Made by a program: the position numbers and the translations under genes. From contig WION01000130.1 in the NCBI GenBank assembly GCA_015039365.1, positions 1 through 64,000 of the forward strand: a stretch of DNA of 64,000 bases. The letters are read 5' to 3'. The notes under the pieces are model-generated. The model saw nothing but the letters and a program-made list of their open reading frames with translations. It was not told where the DNA came from and did no database searches. Numbering within the stretch: the stretch's first letter is position 1; every line of letters starts with the position of its first letter. The DNA comes from Amanita rubescens (taxonomy: Eukaryota > Basidiomycota > Agaricomycetes > Agaricales > Amanitaceae). This document shows, one piece after another, positions 12,011-22,033 of this stretch.

Positions 12011-12482
12011 ATACTATGGCAATGATCACGAACAGTGTCAGTACACGTCTCATTAGACCTTTGAGGATAAAGTTGATCTTTCAAAGCCCGCCGTAGTAGC
12101 CATCGGACGAGCCAACCACGGCCTCTACCTCAGCCACCACCTCACCCGCCGCCTCAATCTCCGCTGCCACCACTCCCTCCGCTATCTCAACCACAACCGC
12201 CACCTCAACCTCAACCTCAACCGCCACCTCAACCTCAACCGTCATCTCAATCTCAACCGCCACCTCAATCTCGACAATCTCAACTCCCGCCTCGACCTCA
12301 ACCGCGAGTGCTTTATGTGCAGCCGGAAGAAGGTCCGACGGGACTGGATGTAGCATGCCTCAGCTTGTGAGCTTAATTTGTTGAGCTATGATCTGAATGT
12401 TCGACTCGCGCGTACTGTTAGGTTTGCAATATGTACTGGAGCGATGTACTGTTGCATGATCTGTAGTTCTGTCCTGGAATGA
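12011..12482 (+). pseudogene. CYSTM-like small protein gene, copy 1, 5'-truncated
   Basis: The frame encodes a Pro/Gln-rich stretch (12120-12310), then LYVQPEEGPTGLDVACL. An intron at 12367-12421 (GTGAGC...GTTAG) leads to a short Cys-rich hydrophobic tail, FAICTGAMYCCMICSSVLE. A Pro/Gln-rich soluble part ending in a Cys-rich membrane tail resembles the CYSTM family of small stress-related membrane proteins; that link is inferred from layout. The 5' part lacks the start codon found in copies 3 and 4 and has an in-frame stop. The MULE right end lies just upstream, so this copy was probably broken by that insertion. Confidence 0.55.
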
Positions 12483-12852
12483 ATACTCCACCGTCAATGG
12501 CATTGTAATAGGTAATATGAGCCATCTAGTCGTTGGTGCTGTATACTATCATTGCGCTTTCTTCACGTCTCTCGTTCTGCAATAGATTCATGTACTTACC
12601 CTAATACTCAGCACTAAATAGTGCCAAAAGCTGTCCCAGACATCGCTCCGGAGCCTTAATTTGTGTTATGGAAGTCGCCTTTTGTTATTTACATATGGGG
12701 GAGGTATGTCTTCCGGCGCTGATTGTATAAATAAGCCAACTTTGACAACCTGCGCCCTGGGCCCTGAACGGCACAAGCAAGCATCGCACGTTCTGATGAC
12801 CACTATAAGTTGTTGATTTGTTGATGAAACGGGCAAGTTATAAAAGCAGCCC

Positions 12853-13060
12853 CCAAGTGTCAGTACGCCACGTCTCATTAGACCTTTGAGGATGAAATTG
12901 ACCTTTTAAAGTCCAACAGCACTATCGGGCGAGCCAACCAGGGCCAGAGTCTACCTCCGCTGCCTCCGGAAGAAGATCGGACGGGATATGCATGCCTGTG
13001 CTTGTGAGCCTAATTTTGTAACCCATGATCCGGACGTTGGACTCGCGCATATTGCAACAT
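12853..13060 (+). pseudogene. CYSTM-like copy 2, heavily decayed
   Basis: It retains the TGTCAGTACGCCACGTCTCATT block and the GGACGGGATATGCATGCC block that precedes the tail exon in other copies, but it lacks the Pro/Gln-rich coding part. Flanking segments also match flanks of copies 1 and 3, so the unit of duplication is larger than the gene. Confidence 0.5.
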
Positions 13061-13440
13061 GTGGTTGTGTGATGTGAAATGATGTTTGTTTGCCTGGAGC
13101 ATGCTCTGACTCGGTTAATAGGAATGAATACTGCAGGACCACCGTCAATACTATGCGGAACCGCCATGCGCAATGGCAGTAGGTTAATAAGTAATGCCAT
13201 TATTACGCTCTCTCCACCTCCCTTCTTTTGCGATAGATTACTGGCAAGTATTTCACTTACGCCGCCACCATGTTGATACAAAACTTTAAGCCAGTTTTGA
13301 CAGCCTGGTCCCTGCAGGCCTGAAGTCCGACCATGCTGTTCAACCCAGATGCTATCCCAGGCATTCCGAACAACCGCATGGTCCCCAACATGACCTTTAT
13401 AAGTAGCACCCGCCTTGAATGGCGTTAACTTGTTCATAAA

Positions 13441-13918
13441 ATGAGTGGCCTGCAAGAACAATTGTCCCCTCCAAACGGGTACCATAGCGATTCCAGCGAA
13501 CAGTGTCAGTACACGTCTCATTGGACTTTTGAGGATAAAGTTGATCTTTCAAAGCCCGGCGCAGCCTACACCGCTATCGGACGAGGCAACCACAGCCTCC
13601 ACTGCTCCCGCCGCCTCAATCTCCGCTGCCACCGCTCCCTCAGCTATCTGAACCGCCACCTCAAACTCGACCGCCACAACTTCAACCCCCATCTCGGTCT
13701 CAATCTCAACCGCTGCCTCGACCGCAACCGCGAGTGCTTTATGTGCAGCCGGAAGAAGGTCCGACGGGACTGGATGTAGCATGCCTCGGCTTGTGAGCTT
13801 AATTTCAAGTTGTTTGACCTATGATCTGAACGTTCGCCGACTCGCGCATACGGCTAGGTTTGCAATATGTACTGGTGCGATGTATTGTTGCATGCTCTGC
13901 AGTTCTGTCCTGGAATGA
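13441..13918 (+). CDS. CYSTM-like small Pro-rich, Cys-tailed protein, copy 3
   Basis: The ATG at 13441 begins MSGLQEQLSPPNGYHSD. A Pro/Gln-rich segment in another frame follows, so an unresolved intron or frameshift lies between about 13530 and 13600. The downstream exon reaches VQPEEGPTGLDVACLG. An intron at 13793-13857 joins it to FAICTGAMYCCMLCSSVLE and a TGA at 13916-13918. The closing Cys-rich hydrophobic stretch is probably a membrane-anchoring tail. The upstream sequence resembles that of copy 4. The function is unproven and the middle exon boundary uncertain. Confidence 0.5.
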
Positions 13919-14128
13919 ATTAATGAATACTCTACCTTCAATACTATGCACAGCTATTCGTAATACTGCTACTATTAGACTTTCTCCGATCCAAGTATAT
14001 CACTTACGCTACTATGATGATATAAAAGGTAGTGCAAATGCTGTTCAACCCCGCATGGTCCGCGCCATGACATGCATGACCTTTAAGTATAGGTAGCATC
14101 AGCCCTGCATGACATTGACTTTTTCGAA

Positions 14129-14473
14129 ATGAGTGGCCCTCAAGAACAACCGCCCCCCGCAAACGCTTACTATGGCGATGCCTCCGAAAAATGTCAGTGC
14201 ACGTCTCATTATCAGGCTTTTGAGCGTAAAGTTGACTTTTGAGTCAAAGCCCGCCCTACCCAACAGCGCCAACCTGAGACGAATCAACCGAGTACTAGGC
14301 CTCAACCGCAAGTGGTTATTGTGGAACCGGAAAGTCAGACGGGAGCGTGCCCGAGCTGGTGCCAGTGAGTTCAAGTGATGTTTTTGTTTGACCTTGACCT
14401 GAGCGGCACTAGCTCTCCAGTCTGTGTAGCCATTGGGACCTGTTGCTTGTCCTGCGTTCAGTACTGTTGGTAG
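14129..14473 (+). CDS. CYSTM-like small protein, copy 4
   Basis: The ATG at 14129 gives MSGPQEQPPPANAYYGDASE. The frame meets a TGA about 35 codons in and then continues in the same frame as a Gln/Pro-rich segment. This is either a short intron with unusual borders or a nonsense mutation. PQVVIVEPESQTGACPSWC precedes an intron at 14365-14412 (GTGAGT...CACTAG). The final exon encodes VCVAIGTCCLSCVQYCW, a Cys-rich hydrophobic tail. A TATA-like motif (GATATAAAAGG) lies about 100 bp upstream. The 3' half is repeated at 19476-19715. Confidence 0.5.
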
Positions 14474-15233
14474 TAGTATTATAGCATTATGTAAATCAGT
14501 AAACTAGCTAGTCGCTATCGCTGCTAATCCAGGCTATCCTCGTCATCACTCTCTTCTTTACGCTTCTTGACGGAACCACCGCCATCTGGCCGGCCAACGA
14601 ATCTTCATCTGGGTCTGAGATCTCATCTCCTACCTCGTCGACGGCAGATACTTCTATTTTCATCTTGATTTGTTGTTAATATGCGTGAGTAGGCCTCTGA
14701 AGAGAGATGCTTACAGTGATATCTCGCGTTACTTCCCCACCAACAAATGTGTCGCTGACAACGTATACCTTCCAGCTTCATCGGCATCGGCATGGGGTAA
14801 TCGAACATTGGTGATTTTGAGAGGAGGAACAACAATGCGGTTTGATTTCTCATCAGCAAGGATAATCCACCAAGATGGTTTCCGTTCCTGAAAGAGAGTT
14901 GAGAAGATGGATGCGCACGAAAAAGAGAGAAAACACACGCCAGGCTAATGAGGAGCGTAGGCATACTCTGCGATAGTTTTCGATTCTTCGGCGTCACCAC
15001 GCGACTTGAGGAATTCTTCTTGCTCGTCATCCCGTTTTACGCGTCGCTTGATCGAATCTACGTCTAGCTCTGGCTTCTAGTCATCTTAACCTGAGATGCT
15101 TGTGCAATGGGAGACTTGAGGCAGAGTTTTACGACGAGATAGACAATGGCCGAGGGCGATACGACACGCTCGCCAATGACTAAGTCTTTTCAGATTGACT
15201 GACGGGATGAAGAAGGAATGGATCATACCTTTG
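14229..15233. repeat. Segmental duplication, copy A
   Basis: Near-identical to 19476-20598, with several deletions in this copy. It carries the 3' half of CYSTM-like copy 4 and the last exons of SEC63. Both borders are sharp (GTTGACTTTTGAGTC on the left, GATCATACCTTTG on the right). Confidence 0.85.
14508..15233 (-). pseudogene. Truncated SEC63 copy
   Basis: Duplicate of the 3' third of SEC63 (19747-20598). It lacks the J domain and membrane segments. It also has a deletion of roughly 75 bp near 14777, where the intact gene encodes the VGMFTWKVYVV segment, and a shortened acidic tail. No promoter or start is present, so it is a dead fragment. Confidence 0.85.
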
Positions 15234-15447
15234 CAAGGAGAGTTTTGCGTGGGCTGAGAAAAGCAAAGGCATGCAGCGAGCGACGTACAAGGTGAGCAAT
15301 CGCACGCCAGCTCGTCCCTGTCGCCCACGCCCGCTCAGCCTCAGCCCAACCCCGTCTCCCATTGGCTGACCCAGGCCGGACTCCGCCGCCATCCCGGCGG
15401 ACCAGCGTGTCCCATAACCTGCGAACGGGTTTAGGACACGCTTTTTT
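15234..15447. other. Intergenic spacer after the duplication border
   Basis: GC-rich sequence with no supported gene, between the truncated SEC63 copy and the samB/MUB1 relic. Confidence 0.4.
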
Positions 15448-17760
15448 TCATCGTAGCGCCCAGTGGGGGAAGTTGGGACCAGTTGCATTTGTATAGCGTG
15501 CGGGACAACCGGGCGGCGCGCAATGGTAACGGGCACCTACATCGGGTCGATCACGAACTTGAGCGATATCATGGCCAAACTCTCGCAACCTCCTCTCCCT
15601 TTCCCTCTCTCTCCTCGCCGCTCTGTCTGAAACTTGAGAAGCAGCAACGCTGGCGCCGGGCCCGTGCGCAGCCGCATTGTCCCCATTTGGAATAATACGG
15701 ATCTCGCCTGTTTCGTCCATAACTTGCTGAAGTTGATGCGAATCGGGTCGATGATGTCCCTCTCGATCCATCTTTATCAGAATCGGTGGCCTTCACTCCA
15801 TGCGGTGCTTTGACATTCTTTTCCACAGTACTTAGCCTTGCGGCATCTTCAACATTTGGCGAATTCTCCCGGGTACTGTTCCCAACGTCCACAAAGCACT
15901 AAGTTACGTTATTCATTAGCATCCATTCTCTCAAAAGCAGCAAAACTTACTGTTTGCACATTGTCTTATCCCACCTCGACTATCATCCTTTCTACGTGCG
16001 TTGCGCATGATGATGCCGGCCCAATACTGAATCTCAGCTGGGAGCCTCGGAGGTGGGTTCAACAGATCAGCCTCATTCGAACTAGGCTTGAACGTAAACC
16101 GTTCCACTAGTGAAAAAAACGTTCGTCTGCCCGGCTGCGGATTCGGAGCAGCAGTGGTGGCCGCAGCAGCAGAACTAGTGGCCGCAGCTCCAGTCGAACT
16201 TGTTCCTGCATGAGCGCCACCCAAACACGCGGAATTCAACGCGGCTCTTCCTCGTCCAGCCAAAGCCCTAAAGAACCCATGATGGCAAGTCCTGTTGCGG
16301 ATGGAAGTGCAGTTTCCTTTTGCTTTTCTCTGTCTTGCAGATAGTATGCCCGGTTCAGTCTTGCGCGTAGCGTTCGCTTGGTGCAAGCCGAGAGAAGCGG
16401 GATGGAATGACGCACGGGATTTATAGAAGGCCTGTCTAACATGTGGGTATTTGCTGAGATACGCGAGCAATTGTAAGCCAAGCAGAACGTCTTCATCCTT
16501 ATACGGGCCGGGAGGGAGAGCAGAAGCTGCTCCAGCAACAGCACCGTTACTATTGACTCCATTTGCACTCGCATTCGTGGCGGTACTTGCAGTGGATGCA
16601 GCAGAAGCCATTTCCGGGGCAGATACCGGTCGGTGAGCAGTTTGAGATTGGATGTCAGAATCCACGTTCATACCCGTTCCACTTCCGGGAACAACAGACT
16701 CGGCGTCGAATGCAGCGGCCGACATGGCAGATGATGATCCCTCTCCCGTGGAGGCCCGATGAGCACAGACGGTCATGTCCCTCTGCAAGCCGCCCGCCGA
16801 CGTCGGGACCATTTCGGGCAAACCCACCACACCAGCCCTCGGCGTCGAATTGGAATCCAACAACGCACCCATCCTCCCCCCATCTTCATCTCCCGCGGCG
16901 TCGCTCCCTCTTCCACCATACCCACGCTCGCCGTATCCAAACCGATGGCACCGGGGGCACCCGGAGGAGCACCCATTGCAAAATCGTCGTTAGCCTGCAA
17001 ACTCTCCATTCCATCTTCAACGCCCGCTACGCCGACACCTTCCATTGCCATGTTCAAGTTTTCGCCAACGACGCCCGTACCGCCGACAGCGTCGGAAATA
17101 ATGATGTGCGCGTCGCCGTCGTACGCCAGCTAGTGCCGTAGCCCGGTCAGTGAGAGGCCCAAATCGTGGTTGACGAGTGGTGTTACGCATCCCTGCGGGC
17201 ACGGTACGTTTCGGAGAAGGTGATGCGGATGCTGAGGCGTGTAGACCCCGGGCTCAAGACGTGGCTGTGATGCTATACAGGCAGATCCAGCTGAAGTCTC
17301 TGGAGATGCAGATGTTGATCGCTTCGGTGAGGAGTGGCCGTGTTGGTGCTACGGTTTGCGATGCGCAATCGGGAGACAGGGTTCATGTTAATATCGCCAT
17401 CCGTGTCATGTTCGGACTCATCAGAAGGAGAGGGAGTGTTGCGTCCGTATTCTGACGCACTGAGTGAGGCCAGCTGAGGTCGGTTGTGGTTGATGGGACC
17501 GGGTATGATATTGCGCATCGGAGAGGGAAGGGTCGATTCGTCAGTCGAGGTCCATAAACTCGTCCTAAGAATTGTCAGTTGAGTTCCACGTACTGTTGGA
17601 GCGCACAAGCCAGAACGGCTGCTTCTTCCCGTTGCCTTGGCTCCGCCTGGGCCAATCTTCGAGCCTGTCGCTGTTCCCTAGTCGAGCTGGGACCAATGTC
17701 GTGTTTGGGGTGGTATCCAGAAGGAGTAAGGCCATAAACGAGAGAGCCGAGCCGTTTCAA
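15448..17760 (-). pseudogene. samB/MUB1-type MYND zinc-finger gene, decayed
   Basis: Several blocks match what I recall of fungal samB/MUB1, a MYND protein linked to development and, in yeast, to a ubiquitin ligase. These are REQRQARRLAQAE (about 17690), NDDFAMGAPPGAPGAI (about 16980), EDVLLGLQLLAYLSKYPHVR (about 16450), LVERFTF and RLPAEIQYWAG (about 16020-16110). An intron at 15899-15950 leads to a MYND core (ANMLCGRWEQ, FAKC, CRKAKYCGKECQ). Stop codons lie inside the MYND core at 15849-15851 and 15777-15779. The blocks sit in different frames. The usual N-terminal armadillo-like part is absent upstream of 17760. At least one stop is compatible with a C-to-T change (Arg codon to TGA). Confidence 0.72.
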
Positions 17761-17786
17761 GCCGGAGCCAAAAATAGGCTCCGGCT
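17760..17786. repeat. Perfect 10-bp hairpin
   Basis: AGCCGGAGCC, a 7-nt AT-rich loop, then GGCTCCGGCT. It sits exactly where the samB/MUB1 homology begins, so it may mark an insertion or rearrangement border. Confidence 0.7.
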
Positions 17787-17834
17787 AAGCTCCCGATTGG
17801 CTGAGCTAAGCCAGTTCGTGGCTTTGAGCCTAAA

Positions 17835-18229
17835 TTAAAACACGCCGTGACGACCTGAAGTGAACATATAGCCGGAAAAGCAGGGAAGACACGAACCCAC
17901 ATCCTATATCTTCCAAGCCGGGGACCCCACGTCTGAAGTTGCCATGCTCAGCAGCAGCACGGACGGTGCAGGTGACGCGAATGACGACAACTAATCAGAG
18001 CTATTCCTCACTCTTCACATAGTACGACATATAGACACCATGCATTGACAAAACGGCTATATAAACAGGTTCAGATATCTTTTCCCAGTCTTCCATCTTC
18101 AGCTCATGAGTACCCTGTGCTTACCTTTTTACAAGCAGTTTACGCCTTATCAGGTACTATTGCTATCATTCATTCACGGCACTGAGGTATCTTCGTTTCA
18201 CCAAGTTAGTCTACTAAACACCACTCGCA
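17835..18229 (+). promoter_or_regulatory. Upstream region of the tectonin-like gene
   Basis: No gene is seen. CTATATAAACAGG (about 18057-18069) is a good TATA box roughly 170 bp before the start codon at 18230, followed by pyrimidine-rich leader sequence. Confidence 0.5.
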
Positions 18230-18470
18230 ATGACTTGGAAACTTGTTAGTGGTCCCAGCGGTCATTTCTCACGAATTTCTGCCGGATCGGTCACCAACGT
18301 CTGGGGTGTCAACTCTAGCGGTAACATCTTTCGTTACAGCGGTAATGACATCAACCCCTGGGTCCAGGTCCCTGGTGGCCTAGCTGACGTTAGCGCGGCT
18401 TCTGATGGCACGGTTGGGGTGTCAACTCTGCAGGCAATATCTTTCGTTATACCTGGGAATCCAATCACTG
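18230..18470 (+). pseudogene. Tectonin-type beta-propeller lectin gene, truncated
   Basis: The frame starts MTWKLVSGPSGHFSRISAG and has repeated WGVNSSGNIFRY and VSAASDGTV motifs, the signature of tectonin (TECPR) blades. Fungal tectonins are cytoplasmic sugar-binding beta-propellers linked to defence; a full protein would need about six blades. Only about one and a half are present. A one-base loss near 18413 shifts the second blade out of frame, and homology stops near 18470, where unrelated sequence begins. The TATA box and start are preserved, so a short transcript is possible, but the propeller cannot form. Confidence 0.75.
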
Positions 18471-18479
18471 AACCCCCCC

Positions 18480-18740
18480 CCCATCCTACACTCCACTGTC
18501 TCCTGGGCATTGGAACGAGCTAAGTCCAAGTCTCTTAAACTTTGGAGACGAGACTGGCTATCCTCACCGCATACCAACCTAGCTAGCATCGCATTGCGAA
18601 AACCCCCCTCCCTCAGCCTTCTCAAGTTCCACAAAGAATACGGGGGGCCCCGCCACATCCATTGAAGGCCTGGGGCGCGAGAATTGATGCGCTCACCGAT
18701 GTTCTCTATAAGAGGTAATAGTATAACGCACGTCTAGCTA
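18480..18740 (+). pseudogene. Possible non-LTR retrotransposon (LINE) fragment
   Basis: An open stretch reads RAKSKSLKLWRRDWLSS and LSLLKFHKEYGGPRHIH. I associate this with the C-terminal RNase H/zinc region of fungal Tad-like LINEs, but only from memory. It directly adjoins the truncated tectonin gene, so it may be the truncating insertion. Confidence 0.35.
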
Positions 18741-18942
18741 AAATAATGCGTCGTGGTGGGTGACTCAGATAGTCTGAGGAGACTTGCTTCTCTAATCGCG
18801 TGTCAAGGAATGCTGGGACAACTGGTGAGAGTGGACGTTTGCGCGCGATCTGTGTTCAGAAGCGTATATCGCGTTGCTAAAATGCCTCTCAGCTAACAAC
18901 ATGAAAGAGACAAAATGCTTATCATCCTGGAACGAACCCATC
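18741..18942. other. Unassigned spacer
   Basis: No feature recognised. Confidence 0.35.
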
Positions 18943-19440
18943 TCAAACTTTTGCCGATTTGGCCAATGTTAAACAAGCGATCCACCTTTTACTAGAAGTG
19001 ATGCGCCAATCTCCGAGTGGTGTTGGAGCTCTACCGTTGTTGGTGTTAGTATGTACAACATCAAGTTGTCGCCAGTATCTGATGAACGCATCGGAAGACC
19101 AACAGCCCATAATGCGGACGACATCGGGGTTGATGGCTTGAAGTAAGTAGTGGGTGGTGCCACTGATTCGGAAACAATGACCTGTATAACGTTGTCTGTT
19201 GTGGGCGCGCCAAATCTCGTTACATTTTTTCAAGAACTTGGAGGTTGTAAGCAGCTTTCGAGTACCGCGCGGAGTCAAATAGCTGGCTATAGCAATGTTC
19301 GGGTCATCTATCATATTGATTTGGATGTGTTGGTGGAGGGCATTGATAGGATTTGTGACGCCGCGCTGACTGCATCTTCTCCGATATTACGCTTTACCTT
19401 GGTCCATGGGTGGTGTATGTGGCGGTTTCAAGTTGGATAG
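18943..19440 (-). pseudogene. Tyrosine recombinase fragment (Crypton/Ngaro-like)
   Basis: The C-terminal half of a tyrosine recombinase is readable: LTTSKFLKKCNEIWRAHN, then GHCFRISGTTHYLLQAINPD and VVRIMGCWSSDAFIRYW. The Arg of HCFR and the Tyr of RYW fit the catalytic Arg and nucleophile. GCW replaces the usual basic G-R/H-W. Upstream (19314-19440) the LPWTK and IGEDA segment continues in another frame. The N-terminal half is missing. Such recombinases drive Cryptons and DIRS/Ngaro retroelements in mushrooms; which group this belongs to is not determined. Confidence 0.65.
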
Positions 19441-19475
19441 GTTTGGTAAAGTTTTGCAGTTGAACGTGGCAGCTG

Positions 19476-19715
19476 AAGTTGACTTTTGAGTCAAAGCCCG
19501 CCCTAGCCAACAGCGCCAACCAACCAAGTACTAGACCTCAACGTCAACCGCAAGTGGTTATTGTGGAACCGGAAAATCGGACGGGAGCGTGCCCGAGCTG
19601 GTGCCAGTGAGTTCAAGTGATGTTTTCGTTTGACCTTGACCTGAGCGGTACTAGGACTCCAATGTGTGTAGCCATTGGGACCTGTTGGTTGTGCTGCGTT
19701 CAGTACTGTTGGTAG
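19476..19715 (+). pseudogene. CYSTM-like 3' fragment, copy 5
   Basis: Contains VVIVEPENRTGACPSWC, the GTGAGT-donor intron and a final exon encoding MCVAIGTCWLCCVQYCW before a TAG at 19713-19715. No start or upstream exon is present. The fragment ends 31 bp from the convergent SEC63 stop. Confidence 0.55.
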
Positions 19716-20598
19716 TAGTATGTCATTATGTAAATCAGTAAACTAGCTAGTCGCTATCGCTGCTACTACTATCCTCATCGCTTTCCTCATCCAAGCTATC
19801 CTCGTCATCACTCTCTTCTTTACGCTTCTTGACGGAACCGCCGCGCATGGCTGCCATCTGGCCGGCCAACGAATCTTCATCTGGGTCCGAGATCTCATCT
19901 TCTACCTCATCGACGGCAGATACGGGTGCTTCTTCTATTTTCATCTTGATTTGTTGTTGTTAATATACGTGAATAGGCCTCTGGAGAGAGATACTTACGG
20001 TAATATCTCGGGTTACTTCCCCACCGACAAATGTGTCACTGACAACGTATACCTTCCATGTGAACATGCCGACATTAGGAGGACTTTGGAACTGGATCTT
20101 GTATGCTCTGTAATCGTGTTCAAGTAGTGCTTCGTCGGCATCGGCGTGGGGTAATCGAGCATTGGGTATATCGGTGATTTTGAGAGGAGGAACAACAATG
20201 CGGTTTGATTTCTCATCAGCAAGGATGATCCACCAAGATGGTTTCCGTTCCTGAAATAGAGAGTGTTAAGAATATGGATGCGCTCGAAAAAGAGAGAAAA
20301 CATACGCCAGGCCAATGTGGAGCGTGGGCATACTCTGCGATAGTTTTCGATTCTTCGGCGTCACCACGCGACTTGAGGAATTCTTCTTCTTGCTCGTCAT
20401 TCCGTTTTACGCGTCGCTTGATCGCATCTACGTCTAGCTCTGGCTTCTTGTCATCTTGAGGTGCTTTTGCAATGGGAGACTTGAGGCGGAGTTTTACGAC
20501 GAGATAGACAATGGCCGAGGGGGATACGACACGCTCGCCAATGACTAGGTCTTTTCAGATTGACTGACGGGATGGAGAAGGAATGGATCATACCTTTG
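19476..20598. repeat. Segmental duplication, copy B (source)
   Basis: Matches 14229-15233. This copy keeps the complete SEC63 3' end, so it is the likely parent for the SEC63 part. Confidence 0.85.
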
Positions 20599-21969
20599 AA
20601 CGCAACATCGACGAGATCTACATGACCGCCCCAGGTTGACAGAGCGGTTTTAACGTCGGAGAGTCGGTGATCACCTTTTTCTTGTAAAGCGCGGACGAAA
20701 TCATTGTATCCAGTGGCACTAGGAGCGATGGTGTTGGCCTCCTCGGGTGAGGTTATACCCGGTAGCTGAGCAAATGCGGGAGCACGGGGATTGATCAAAG
20801 AGCCATCGGATAGTAAGGGAGGAGGCAGTGCTTGAACGAGATACGCATTCAAGCGCATGACATCAAGAGCAGGGGAGAGCCAGTTGCGTGAAAGAGTGAT
20901 GTTGAGAAGGGCGTTCAAGAGAAGGGGGGTATGTTGAAGAATTTGGGATTGTTCTGCGGTAGAGTTAGAAAGGTGGAAAGAGAGAGAGAGAAGAGAGTAT
21001 ACCGTTGACCAAGTTGGGTCGCTTGACGTCTATTCTGAGCATGTGAGCGTAAAGAAGTATGAGTGCTCTCCTGCGTGCGTCGTCGGGTGGTTGTAGAATG
21101 GATTGTATGGCATTCCAAGGTTTGCCAACGTTGTTGACGAGTTCCTGATCGAGCCTTTTCAATTCTGCGGCGTCTGCGGAGGAAGACTTTGAAGAGCGTT
21201 CCCAGGTGAAGGATTTTCCGAGGGTACTAAAGACTTGGTCTGCAGCGGAATCTTCGCGTAAAGACTTGAAAAATTCTGCAGCGGAGCGAGCGTGGATACC
21301 ATCTTTGGTTATTTCGCGGCTGCTGAACCACCATCTGCCTACTAAAGCAGGCAGGGCACCTCCAAAGAGCAAGCCGTAAACACCAAGTACCCAACCGTTG
21401 TACTTGCTCTCGACGATCCACCTGGGTAGAGCGATACCTGTTGTCATTTCCTGACGACCGTCTGGGTTACCGTAGAGTTCCCAGTTTTTGCGGATGGATT
21501 CGTCTGTGAGGGATTTGTACGCCTTTGTAATTTGAACGAATTTTTCCTGAATCATCTCTATGGTGTGGTTGGCTGTTGCTTTGACCTTGTCTGGGTGATA
21601 CATGCGAGAGAGTTTCTTGAAATGGGACTTGATTTCTTTTTCTGAGGTGCCAGTGTTGATACCTAGAATTTCAAAAGGGTCGTAGACCTTGTTTTCGACT
21701 ACGGCATTGGATACTTTGTAAAATAAAAAGGCGAGAAGTGACCATCCAATGATGAGGAATATAGAACGTTTTGTTAGTTTGAAACGCCTAGAATTACTTG
21801 CAAGCCAAGAGCGCCTTGTGGTGCAAGGATTACATTTGCAAGCTGGAATATTTCCTTGATTTGTTGAAGTTAATGAAGATATTGAAGCAGGGATAAGAAA
21901 GAGGGCGAGAAAAGAAAAGAGGAAATAAGCTGGCATATGACCAGCGTCATCGTAGTTGTACTTTGCCAT
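19747..21969 (-). CDS. SEC63: Sec63, ER protein-translocation subunit
   Basis: Five exons (21969-21003, 20953-20594, 20550-20306, 20250-19999, 19944-19747) total 2,022 nt, 673 aa. Introns are 43-55 nt (20954-21002, 20551-20593, 20251-20305, 19945-19998). The start MAKYNYDD matches the family's N-terminal YxYD pattern. Membrane segments lie near residues 12-30, 70-88 and about 200-220. The lumenal J domain, between the second and third segments, has the HPD signature (SRMYHPDKV). A cytosolic Brl/Sec63 domain follows and the C-terminus is strongly acidic (DEDSLDEESDEDSSSSD). Sec63 recruits the Hsp70 Kar2/BiP to the Sec61 translocon for post-translational import into the ER. The gene is intact. 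It is divergent from SKT5, with 64 bp between start codons. Confidence 0.95.
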
Positions 21970-22033
21970 GAAGAATTGAAGACGTGGAAGTGTGACAAGA
22001 GTAGGGATGTGACTTGTGACTACGCACTTTAAC
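21970..22033. promoter_or_regulatory. 64-bp bidirectional promoter gap
   Basis: All the sequence between the SEC63 and SKT5 start codons. Core promoters of each gene must overlap this gap or the other gene's coding region. No TATA box is seen. Confidence 0.55.

Noticed and set aside
12081..12356. Val/Glu/Ala-rich minus-strand frame
   Set aside because: Antisense of the CAACC/CACCT-rich Pro/Gln coding tract of the CYSTM-like gene.
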